Positions 43,101-52,940 of a stretch of 64,000 nucleotides of DNA are shown in pieces (the stretch's first letter is position 1; each line of letters begins with the position of its first letter). The notes beneath the pieces were generated by a model, which saw only the letters and a list, made by a program, of their open reading frames with translations, ran no database searches and was not told where the DNA came from. Location: assembly GCA_963170055.1 (NCBI GenBank), contig CAUJGJ010000185.1, positions 67,001-131,000 on the forward strand, written 5' to 3'. The stretch comes from Halisarca cf. caerulea. Lineage: Eukaryota > Porifera > Demospongiae > Chondrillida > Halisarcidae. A program made the translations under genes and the position numbers.

Positions 43101-46100
43101 TAAAGAAATTTCATGTGTGTCCACTGGGAATGTGCGTGGTGCTAGTGCCAAATATTGGTATTAGCACCAGGATATCCAACACTACACAAATGCGCCCACA
43201 GCACTTCAGAAACTTCATGTGTGTCCACTAGGAATGTGCGTGGTGCTAGTGCCAAATATTGGTATTAGCACCAGCATATCCAACACTACACAAATGCGCC
43301 CACAGAACTTCAGAAAGGTCATGTGTGTCCACTGGGAATGTGCGTGGTGCTAGTACCAAATATTGGTTTTAGCACTAGCATATCCAACACTTCACAAATA
43401 CGCCCACAGCACTTCAGAAACTTCATGTGTGTCCACTTTGAATGTGCGTGGTGCTAGTGCCTAATATTGGTATTTGCACCAGCATATCCAACACTACACA
43501 AATACGCCCACAGCAGTTAAGAAACTTCATGTGTGTACATTGGGAATGTGCGTGGTGCTAGTGCCAAATATTGGTATTAGCACCAGCATATCCAACACTA
43601 CACAATTATGCCCACAGCACTTCAGAAACTTCATAAGTGTCCACTGGGAATGTGCGTGGTGCTAGTACCAAATATTGGTATTAGCACCAGCATATCCAAC
43701 ACTACACATATACGCCCACAGTAGTTAAGAAATTTCATGTGTGTCCACTTTTAATGTGCGTGGTGCTAGTACCAAATATTGGTATTAGCACCAGGATATC
43801 CAACACTACACAAATACGCCCACAGCACTTCTGAAACTTCATGTGTGTCCACTGGGAATGTGCGTGGTGCTAGTGCCAAATATTGGTATTAGCACCAGCA
43901 TATACAACACTACACAAATACGCCCACAGCACTTCAGAAACTTCATGTGTGTCCACTGGGAATGTGCGTGGTGCTAGTGCCAAATATTGGTATTAGCACC
44001 AGCATATGCAACACTACACAAATGCGCCCACAGCACTTCAGAAACTTCATGTGTGTCCACTGGGAATGTGCGTGGTGCTAGTGCCAAATATTGGTATTAG
44101 CACCAGCATATCCAACACTACGCGTATACGCCCACAGTAGTTAAGAAATTTCATGTGTGTCCACTGGGAATGTGCGTGGTGCTAATGCCAAATATTTATA
44201 TTTTCACCAGCATATCCAACACTACACAAATACGCCCACAGAACTTCAGAAAGGTCATGTGTGTCCACTGGGATTGTGCGTGGTGCTAGTGCCAAATATT
44301 GGTATTAGCACCAGCATATCCAACACTACACAAATGCGCCCACAGCACTTCAGAAACTTCATGTGTGTCCACTGGGAATGTGCGTGGTGCTAGTGCCAAA
44401 TGTTTATATTAGCACTTGCATTTCCTGCACTACACAAATACGCCCACAGCCCTTCAGAACCTTCATGTGTTTCCACTCGGAATGTGCGTAGGGGTTAGGG
44501 TTAGGGTTAGGGTTAGGGTTAGGGTTATACTAAGATAACAATTAGCAAAATTTTTGTCTTTACACCAACATGTTCAAAACTACACAGGTATGCCCGCAAC
44601 ACTTTAGAAACTTCATGTGAGGGAATGCGCGTGGTGTTAGCGCCAAATATTGGTTTTAGCACCAGCATATCCAACGCTACACAAATACGCCCACAGCACT
44701 TCAGAAACTTCATGTGTGTCCACTGGGAATGTGCGTGGTGCTAGTGCCAAATATTGGTATTAGCACTAGAATATCGAACACTACAGAAATACGCCCACAG
44801 CACTTCAGAATCTTCATGTGTGTCCACTGGGAATGTGCGTGGTGCTAGTGCCAAATATTGGTATTTACACCAACATATCCAACACTACACATATACGCCC
44901 ACAGTAGTTAAGAAATTTCATGTGTGTCCATTGGGAATGTGCGTGGTGCTAGTGCCAAATATTGGTATTAGCACCAGCATATCCAACACTACACAAATAC
45001 GCCCACAGCACTTCAGAAACTTCATGTGTGTCCACTGGGAATGTGCGTGGTGCTAGTGCCAAATATTGGTATTAGCACCAGCATATCCAACACTACACAA
45101 ATACGCCCACAGAACTTCAGAAAGGTCATGTGTGTCCACTGGGAATGTGCGTGGTGCTAGTGCCAAATATTGGTATTAGCACCAGCATATCCAACACTAC
45201 ACAAATGCGCCCACAGCACTTCAGAAACTTCATGTGTGTCCACTGGGAATGTGCGTGGTGCTAGTGCCAAATATTGGTATTAGCACCAGGATATCCAACA
45301 CTACACATATACGCCCACAGTAAAGAAATTTCATGTGTGTCCACTGGGAATGTGCGTGGTGCTAGTGCCAAATATTGGTATTAGCACCAGGATATCCAAC
45401 ACTACACAAATGCGCCCACAGCACTTCAGAACCTTCATGTGTGTCCACTGGGAATGTGCGTGGTTCTAGTGCCAAATATTGGTATTAGCACCAGCATATC
45501 CAACACTACACAAATACACCCACAGTACTTCAGAAACTTCATGTGTGTCCACTGGGAATGTGCGTTGTGCTAGTGTCAAATATTGGTATTAGCACCAGCA
45601 TATCCAACACTACGCGTATACGCCCACAGTAGTGAAGAAATTTCATGTGTGTCCATTGGGAATGTGCGTGGTGCTAATGCCAAATATTTATATTTTCACC
45701 AGCATATCCAACACTACACAAATACGCCCACAGCAGTTAAGAAACTTCATGTGTGTCCACTGGGATTGTGCGTGGTGCTAGTGCCAAATATTGGTATTAG
45801 CACCAGCATATCCAACACTACACAAATACGCCCACAGCACTTCAGAAAGGTCATGTGTGTCCACTGGGAATGTGCGTGGTGCTAGTGCCAAATATTGGTA
45901 TTAGCACCAGCATATCCAACACTACACAAATACGCCCGCAGCACTTCAGAAAGGTCATGTGTGTCCACTGGGAATGTGCGTGGTGCTAGTGCCAAATATT
46001 GGTATTAGCACCAGCATATCCAACACTACACAAATGCGCCCACAGCACTTCAGAAACTTCATAAGTGTCCACTGGGAATGTGCGTTGTGCTAGTGTCAAA

Positions 46101-48860
46101 TATTTGTATTAGCACCAGCATATCCAACACTACGCGTATACGCCCACAGTAGTTAAGAAATTTCATGTGTGTCCACTGGGAATGTGCGTGGTGCTAATGC
46201 CAAATATTTATATTTTCACCAGCATATCCAACACTACACAAATACGCCCACAGTAGTTAAGAAACTTCATGTGTGTCCACTGGGATTGTGCGTGGTGCTA
46301 GTGCCAAATATTGGTATTAGCACCAGCATATCCAACACTACACAAATACGCCCACAGCACTTCAGAGACTTCATGTGTGTCCACTAGGAATGTGCGTGGT
46401 GCTAGTGCCTAATATTGGTATTAGCACCAGCATATCCAACACTACACAATTACGCCCACAGAACTTCAGAAAGGTCATGTGTGTCCACTGGGAATGTGCG
46501 TGGTGCTAGTGCCAAATATTGGTATTAGCACCAGCATATCCAACACTACACAAATGCGCCCACAGCACTTCAGAAACTTCATGTGTGTCCACTGGGAATG
46601 TGCGTGGTGCTAGTGCCAAATGTTCATATTAGCACTTGCATTTCCTGCACTACACAAATACGCCCACAGCCCTTCAGAACCTTCATGTGTTTCCACTCGG
46701 AATGTGCGTAGGGGTTAGGGTTAGGGTTAGGGTTAGGGTTAGGGTTATACTAAGATAACAATTAGCAAAATTATTGTCTTTACACCAACATGTTTAAAAC
46801 TACACAGATATGCCCGCAACACTTTCGAAACTTCATGTGAGGGAATGCGCGTGGTGTTAGCGCCAAATATTGGTTTTAGCACCAGCATATCCAACGCTAC
46901 ACAAATACGCCCACAGCACTTCAGAAACTTCATGTGTGTCCACTGGGAATGTGCGTGGTGCTAGTGCCAAATATTGGTATTAGCACTAGAATATCGAACA
47001 CTACAGAAATACGCCCACAGCACTTCAGAATCTTCATGTGTGTCCACTGGGAATGTGCGTGGTGCTAGTGCCAAATATTGGTATTAACACCAGCATATCC
47101 AACACTACACATATACGCCCACAGTAGTTAAGAAATTTCATGTGTGTCCATTGGGAATGTGCGTGGTGCTAGTGCCAAATATTGGTATTAGCACCAGCAT
47201 ATCCAACACTACACAAATACGCCCACAGCACTTCAGAAACTTCATGTGTGTCCACTGGGAATGTGCGTGGTGCTAGTGCCAAATATTGGTATTAGCACCA
47301 GCATATCCAACACTACACAAATACGCCCACAGCACTTCAGAAACTTCATGTGTGTCCACTGGGAATGTGCGTGGTGCTAGTGCCAAATATTGGTATTAGC
47401 ACCAGGATATCCAACACTACACATATACGCCCACAGTAAAGAAATTTCATGTGTGTCCACTGGGAATGTGCGTGGTGCTAGTGCCAAATATTGGTATTAG
47501 CACCAGGATATCCAACACTACACAAATGCGCCCACAGCACTTCAGAAACTTCATGTGTGTCCACTAGGAATGTGCGTGGTGCTAGTGCCAAATATTGGTA
47601 TTAGCACCAGCATATCCAACACTACACAAATGCGCCCACAGAACTTCAGAAAGGTCATGTGTGTCCACTGGGAATGTGCGTGGTGCTAGTACCAAATATT
47701 GGTTTTAGCACTAGCATATCCAACACTTCACAAATACGCCCACAGCACTTCAGAAACTTCATGTGTGTCCACTTTGAATGTGCGTGGTGCTAGTGCCTAA
47801 TATTGGTATTTGCACCAGCATATCCAACACTACACAAATACGCCCACAGCAGTTAAGAAACTTCATGTGTGTACATTGGGAATGTGCGTGGTGCTAGTGC
47901 CAAATATTGGTATTAGCACCAGCATATCCAACACTACACAATTATGCCCACAGCACTTCAGAAACTTCATAAGTGTCCACTGGGAATGTGCGTGGTGCTA
48001 GTACCAAATATTGGTATTAGCACCAGCATATCCAACACTACACATATACGCCCACAGTAGTTAAGAAATTTCATGTGTGTCCACTTTTAATGTGCGTGGT
48101 GCTAGTACCAAATATTGGTATTAGCACCAGGATATCCAACACTACACAAATACGCCCACAGCACTTCTGAAACTTCATGTGTGTCCACTGGGAATGTGCG
48201 TGGTGCTAGTGCCAAATATTGGTATTAGCACCAGCATATACAACACTACACAAATACGCCCACAGCACTTCAGAAACTTCATGTGTGTCCACTGGGAATG
48301 TGCGTGGTGCTAGTGCCAAATATTGGTATTAGCACCAGCATATGCAACACTACACAAATGCGCCCACAGCACTTCAGAAACTTCATGTGTGTCCACTGGG
48401 AATGTGCGTGGTGCTAGTGCCAAATATTGGTATTAGCACCAGCATATCCAACACTACGCGTATACGCCCACAGTAGTTAAGAAATTTCATGTGTGTCCAC
48501 TGGGAATGTGCGTGGTGCTAATGCCAAATATTTATATTTTCACCAGCATATCCAACACTACACAAATACGCCCACAGAACTTCAGAAAGGTCATGTGTGT
48601 CCACTGGGATTGTGCGTGGTGCTAGTGCCAAATATTGGTATTAGCACCAGCATATCCAACACTACACAAATGCGCCCACAGCACTTCAGAAACTTCATGT
48701 GTGTCCACTGGGAATGTGCGTGGTGCTAGTGCCAAATGTTTATATTAGCACCTGCATTTCCTGCACTACACTAATACGCCCACAGCCCTTCAGAACCTTC
48801 ATGTGTTTCCACTCAGAATGTGCGTAGGGGTTAGGGTTAGGGTTAGGGTTAGGGTTAGGG
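40189..48860 (+). repeat. 4,336-bp higher-order repeat, two copies
   Basis: Copies run 40,189-44,524 and 44,525-48,860. Each contains two cassettes (2,220 + 2,116 bp). Copies share private markers: AAATTTTTGTC and ATGTTCAAAAC in the first cassette, AAATGTTCATATT before the second, and two monomers carrying a 3-bp deletion (CAGTAAAGAAATTTC). A third copy begins at 48,861 and is cut by the MITE at 49,207. Confidence 0.92.
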
Positions 48861-49206
48861 TTATACTAAGATAACAATTAGCAAAATTATTGTCTTTACA
48901 CCAACATGTTTAAAACTACACAGATATGCCCGCAACACTTTAGAAACTTCATGTGAGGGAATGCGCGTGGTGTTAGCGCCAAATATTGGTTTTAGCACCA
49001 GCATATCCAACGCTACACAAATACGCCCACAGCACTTCAGAAACTTCATGTGTGTCCACTGGGAATGTGCGTGGTGCTAGTGCCAAATATTGGTATTAGC
49101 ACTAGAATATCGAACACTACAGAAATACGCCCACAGCACTTCAGAATCTTCATGTGTGTCCACTGGGAATGTGCGTGGTGCTAGTGCCAAATATTGGTAT
49201 TAGCAC

Positions 49207-49739
49207 CAGTGTTGTGGCCATTACAGGGGTATCATAATCAACTACCATTGCAATTATCTCAGTATCAAAGCATTACGATTACCATTACCACTACGCCCCT
49301 CCACTAAAGTAATCAATTACCATTGCAACTACATTTCTACAATTGCAATTACAATTACTAATTACAGATATATTCTTGGATGCTTGCAAAAGTTATTGTA
49401 CCTTACCGAGATTTCATATATGTCGTGATCTAAATCATGTGATTGATGTTATTTTCCCATTTCCACCAGCCGCCCGGTTAACTGTAGCACAGAAATACCC
49501 TCAAACTAGCCAAAATCTACCTTCTTAGGGGGTAAAATATATCCACAGATATAAACAATATGCATCAGAGTAGTTGCATGGTAATTGTGTAATTTGATGC
49601 AAATAGCTAAAGAATACCAATTACCATTACGACTACTCTGAGACTTAAACAGCTCCATTACAATTACATTACCATTACAGGCAAATGTATACCTAATTAC
49701 AATTGATTACTATTACTAATTACCATTACCACAACACTG
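49207..49739. mobile_element. hAT-type MITE inserted in the satellite, 8-bp TSD ATTAGCAC
   Basis: The element starts CAGTGTTGTGG and ends CCACAACACTG, a perfect 11-bp terminal inverted repeat. It is flanked by ATTAGCAC at 49,199-49,206 and again at 49,740-49,747. Removing the element and one flank restores the ordinary satellite string GGTATTAGCACCAGCATATCC, which occurs hundreds of times here, so the empty site is certain. An 8-bp duplication plus a CAG...CTG terminus is the hAT superfamily signature. The interior is 533 bp, AT-rich and full of ATTACCATTAC and AATTACAATTA motifs towards both ends. No transposase is encoded; the 61-codon frame at 49,343-49,528 has no recognisable feature, so the element is non-autonomous. 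Confidence 0.93.
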
Positions 49740-50174
49740 ATTAGCACCAGCATATCCAACACTGCACAAATACGCCCACAGCAGTTAAGAAACTTCATGT
49801 GTGTCCACTGGGAATGTGCGTGGTGCTAGTGCCAAATATTGGTATTAGCACCAGCATATCCAACACTACACAAATACGCCCACAGCACTTCAGAAACTTC
49901 ATGTGTGTCCACTGGGAATGTGCGTGGTGCTAGTGCCAAATATTGGTATTAGCACCAGCATATCCAACACTACACAAATACGCCCACAGCAGTTAAGAAA
50001 CTTCATGTGTGTCCACTGGGGATGTGCGTGGTGCTAGTGCCAAATATTGGTATTAGCACCAGCATATCCAACACTACACAAATACGCCCACAGCACTTCA
50101 GAAACTTCATGTGTGTCCACTGGGAATGTGCGTGGTGCTAGTGCCAAATATTAGTATTTTCACCAGCATATCCA

Positions 50175-50374
50175 NNNNNNNNNNNNNNNNNNNNNNNNNN
50201 NNNNNNNNNNNNNNNNNNNNNNNNNNNNNNNNNNNNNNNNNNNNNNNNNNNNNNNNNNNNNNNNNNNNNNNNNNNNNNNNNNNNNNNNNNNNNNNNNNNN
50301 NNNNNNNNNNNNNNNNNNNNNNNNNNNNNNNNNNNNNNNNNNNNNNNNNNNNNNNNNNNNNNNNNNNNNNNNNN
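50175..50374. other. Assembly gap (200 Ns) inside the satellite
   Basis: Exactly 200 consecutive Ns flanked on both sides by 104-bp satellite. A round 200 looks like a placeholder, so the true number of missing monomers is unknown. Frames spanning it are meaningless. Confidence 0.99.
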
Positions 50375-50429
50375 ACACTACACAAATACGCCCACAGCAC
50401 TTCAGAAACTTCATGTGTATCCATTGGGA

Positions 50430-51837
50430 GTTTGCGTTTGATGCGGGGAGCCGTGTGGTTGCGTGGGAATTGAAAATTTTCACCTCAGGAAGTGTTCCCT
50501 TTGATGTTGGAAGCCATGTGGTTGCGTGGGAAATGTAAATTTTCACCTCAGGATGTTTTTCCTTTGATGCGGGAAGCCTTGTGGTAGCGTGGGAAATGAA
50601 AATTTACACCTCGGGAATGTATTCACTTCTATGCGGGAAGCCATGTGGTTGCGTGGGAAATGTAAATTTTCACCTCATATTGTGTTCACTTCAATGCGGG
50701 AAGCCATTTGGTGGCGTGGGAAATGTAAATTTTCACCTCAGGATGTGTTCACTTCGATGCGGGAAGCCATGTGGTGGTGTTGGAAATGTGAATTTTCACC
50801 TCAGGATGTGTTCCCTTTGATGCAGGAAGCCATGTGGTGGCGTGGGAAATGTAAATTTTGACCTCAGGATGTTTTTCTTTTGATGCGGGAAGCCATGTGG
50901 TGGCGTGGGAAATGTAAATTTTCACCTCAGGATGTGTTCACTTCGATGCAGGAAGCCATGTGGTGGTGTTGGAAATGTGAATTTTCACCTCAGGATGTGT
51001 TCCCTTTGATGCAGGAAGCCATGTGGTGGCGTGGGAAATGTAAATTTTGACCTGAGGATGTTTTTCTTTTGATGCGGGAAGCCATGTGGTGGCGTGGGAA
51101 ATGTAAATTTTCACCTCACGATGTTTTCCCTTTGATGGGGGAAGACATGTGGTGGCGTGGGAAATGAAAATTTTCACCTCAGGAAGTGTTCCTTTTTATG
51201 CGGGAAGCCATGTGGAGGCGTGGTAAATTGACAATTTCACCTCAGGATGTCTTCTCTTTAATTCGGGAAGCCATGTGGTGGCATGTAATATTGAAATTTC
51301 AATACAGGAAGTGTTCCCTTTCATGCGGAAAACCATGTGGAGGAGTGGTAAATTGAAATGTTCACCACAGGAAGTGTTCACTTTGATGTGGGAAGCTACA
51401 TGGAGGCGTGGGAAATTGAAACTTTCACCAAGGTAGTGTTCCCTTTCATGCGGGAAACCATGTGGCGGAGTGTTAAATTGAAATGTTCACCATAGGAAGT
51501 GTTCCCTTTGATGCGGGAAACCATGTGGAGGCATGGGAAATTGAAATGTTCACCAAAGGAAGTGTTCCCTTTGAAGCGGGAATCCATGTGGTGGCATGGG
51601 ATAGTGAAATTTTTATCACAGGAAGTGTTCCCTTTGATGCGGGAAGCCATGTTCTTAAGTGGGAAATTGAAATTTTTATCACAGGAAGTTGTTCCTTTGA
51701 TGTGGGTAGCCATATGGTCAAATCACCAATTGAAATCTTTTCCACAGCAAGTATTCACCTTGATGCGGGAAGTCATGTGGCCACATCAGAACTTGAAAAT
51801 TTTTTTCACAGGAAGTGTTTTATTTGATGCAGGAAGC

Positions 51838-51840
<3 letters not shown>
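50430..51840 (+). repeat. 63-bp minisatellite (about 22 units) with a 189-bp higher-order period
   Basis: The unit contains GATGCGGGAAGCCATGTGG, CGTGGGAAATGTAAATTTTC and ACCTCAGGATGTGTTCCCTT. The GCCATGTGG landmark recurs at about 50,641, 50,704, 50,767, 50,830, 50,893 and 50,956, exactly 63 bp apart; the earlier units include one 64-bp step. A trimer of units (189 bp) is itself duplicated between about 50,771 and 51,148, marked by TGTTGGAAATGTGAATT and TTTTCTTTTGATGCG. Units diverge progressively to the right. Since 63 is a multiple of three, frames stay open on both strands for 80-150 codons, but these encode only the repeat. Confidence 0.92.
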
Positions 51841-51874
<34 letters not shown>

Positions 51875-51905
51875 ATGTGTGCGTGTGTTGTGTGTGTTGT
51901 GTGGG
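51841..51905 (+). repeat. TG microsatellite
   Basis: About 16 pure GT dinucleotides, then an imperfect run (GCATGTGTGCGTGTGTTGTG), joined directly to the last 63-bp unit. Confidence 0.97.
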
Positions 51906-52454
51906 TGTGGGTGCAAGTGTACACATGGCTCATATTTTGCATATGTTTGCATTAAATATATACAATTAACTGTAAAATGTTTATGTTGTCAATATGCATA
52001 TACCCTACAATACGCTTCGCTACAGTACAATGTCTTCTTTTGGCCAATTGTGTATACATCACTTTCACCTAAACTATTTACAGTGACAATCACTAGGTGG
52101 GACTGTGCAGTATGTAGATACATGTGGGCATGTGGGTGGGGTCAAACAATATATGGCAAATGCTTACTGAGAGCATTTCCACTGTTTCAGCCATTTTGCC
52201 ATTTCTGCTGTTTCCGCCGTTTCTCCTTGCCCCTTATCAAAGTAACATGGCAGTTGCAGAGTTCCTGCACAAATAATTTCTCATAAGCACCTTACAGTCC
52301 CAAGCTCTAATAGCATTGCCTAGCCTAAACAGATGGTAAACAGTTCATCGAAATCATACCTCCACTGAACCCCCAGCCATGCAATCCATGCACATATTTA
52401 AAGCTGGACAGCTAAGTGGCCATATATTAGCATTCAGAGTATTGTAGTCTAAGG
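51906..52454. other. Non-coding stretch, nothing recognised
   Basis: AT-rich single-copy-looking DNA. The frame crossing 51,843-52,286 is mostly the TG repeat translated as Cys-Val and then unremarkable sequence, so it is not taken as a gene. A TATTTAAA string at about 52,396 precedes the next exon candidate by about 55 bp and could be a TATA-like element; this is a weak observation. Confidence 0.6.
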
Positions 52455-52521
52455 ATGTCTGGCAAGGGTTTTCAGTTTGTCAATAATTATTTTGACAAAG
52501 CTAGCAAGCCTAAACAGCAAA
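52455..52521 (+). CDS. Candidate first coding exon, unknown gene
   Basis: ATG at 52,455 (purine at -3, T at +4) opens 22 codons beginning MSGKGFQFVNNYFDKASKP. They end one base into a codon at a near-consensus donor A|GTAAGT (52,522). The amino-acid composition and the strong donor make this look like a true exon, but no protein family is recognised. Direct joining to the candidate terminal exon at 52,761 leaves the wrong phase and meets a stop after about nine codons, so another exon or different boundaries would be needed. Confidence 0.3.
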
Positions 52522-52760
52522 GTAAGTACACCTCGCATTTCAAATGTTCTGGTATTATGTATGTACATTTATGATGTTTGGCCCTTTCCGATATAAAAGT
52601 CTACTAACACTAAATTTTGTAAATTCTTTAACATCACAAATGGGTGTAAGAAGAAGCACAGATGTAACTTTCCGCACCTCAACAGAAAGGAGCTAAAGCA
52701 CATAGTAAGCTTGTGTATGGTAAAGCCTATATATACAACAGCTGAATACTACCCTTGTAG

Positions 52761-52940
52761 GTGGAAAGTGCACAAGGGCAGGAGGATAGTCACTCAGTGT
52801 CTAGCAACAAGACAGCCACAACTCCTGCGATCCCCAGCACATCACCCCAGACGCCAGCCACAATCCCTCAGTCATCAGCACCTCCACACCATGCACAGCC
52901 ACTACCATTCATGACACACTCTCCACCTATGCCACAATAA
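52761..52940 (+). CDS. Candidate Pro/Thr/Ser-rich terminal exon, unknown gene
   Basis: Follows an acceptor-like CCCTTGTAG (52,752-52,760). Read from 52,761, 59 codons are open and end at TAA (52,938-52,940). The product is low-complexity and compositionally protein-like: an acidic/serine start, then runs such as TATTPAIPSTSPQTPATIPQ and a His/Pro/Met-rich tail. An overlapping frame (52,711-52,914) is open too but gives an Arg/His/Gln-rich sequence. The flanking CAC/ACA-rich DNA (to about 53,130) means low complexity alone could produce this. No homologue is recognised. Confidence 0.25.
   Translation: MESAQGQEDSHSVSSNKTATTPAIPSTSPQTPATIPQSSAPPHHAQPLPFMTHSPPMPQ

Larger units (their letters stand above)
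213..48860 (+). repeat. 27 interstitial telomere (TTAGGG) blocks inside the satellite
   Basis: Each block reads GTAGGGG followed by five perfect TTAGGG units and then TTATACTA. The block at 6,544-6,567 has four units. The runs end just before 243, 1634, 2713, 4104, 5183, 6568, 11282, 14438, 15309, 18156, 20171, 23122, 25656, 28190, 29477, 30764, 32051, 33338, 34209, 34872, 36159, 38694, 40189, 42409, 44525, 46745 and 48861. The flanks are the same everywhere: upstream a diverged monomer containing CATTTCCTGCACTACAC and CCACTCGGA, downstream ATAACAATTAGCAAAATT and a monomer with GAGGGAATGCG. This implies one origin followed by amplification. The G-rich strand is always the + strand. Confidence 0.97.
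1..50429 (+). repeat. 104-bp satellite array (about 470 monomers), interrupted
   Basis: A head-to-tail array of a 104-bp unit running from GTGCGTGGTGCTAGTGCC through CCAACACTACACAAAT and CGCCCACAGCACTTCAG to TGTGTCCACTGGGAAT. All monomers share one orientation. Named sub-variants recur in fixed order: a monomer with ACGCGTATACGCCCACAGTA is regularly followed by one with TATTTATATTTTCACC. Common variants are ACGCCC/GCGCCC, CACTTCAGAAAC/AACTTCAGAAAG and GGGAATG/TTTGAATGA. 104 is not a multiple of three, so reading frame changes at each monomer; the many 60-100 codon frames on both strands are repeat artefacts. The array continues beyond the left edge. It is interrupted by a MITE (49,207-49,739) and by 200 Ns (50,175-50,374). 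Right boundary: at about 50,430 the monomer fuses into a different 63-bp repeat. A centromeric, subtelomeric or pericentric location cannot be decided from sequence alone. Confidence 0.97.

Noticed and set aside
243..49049. Dozens of 60-100 codon ORFs on both strands across the satellite (MSTGNVRG-, MVLAPAYP-, MKFLKCCGR-type)
   Set aside because: They repeat with the satellite, switch frame every 104-bp monomer, often start at GTG rather than ATG, and show no domain; they are translations of the repeat.
1..49206. CRISPR-like array
   Set aside because: The unit is continuous 104-bp tandem DNA without unique spacers, in a genome with introns; no cas genes.
49343..49528. 61-codon ORF inside the MITE as a gene
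   Set aside because: Short, no domain, lies wholly within a non-autonomous transposon.
50107..50546. ORFs of 105-128 codons across the N gap
   Set aside because: Most codons are unknown (N); the flanks are repeats.
50581..51827. ORFs of 79-114 codons in both strands of the 63-bp minisatellite
   Set aside because: The period is exactly 21 codons so frames stay open by arithmetic; both strands are open simultaneously.
51843..52286. 147-codon ORF starting in Cys-Val repeats
   Set aside because: First part is the TG microsatellite; the remainder lacks any recognisable feature.
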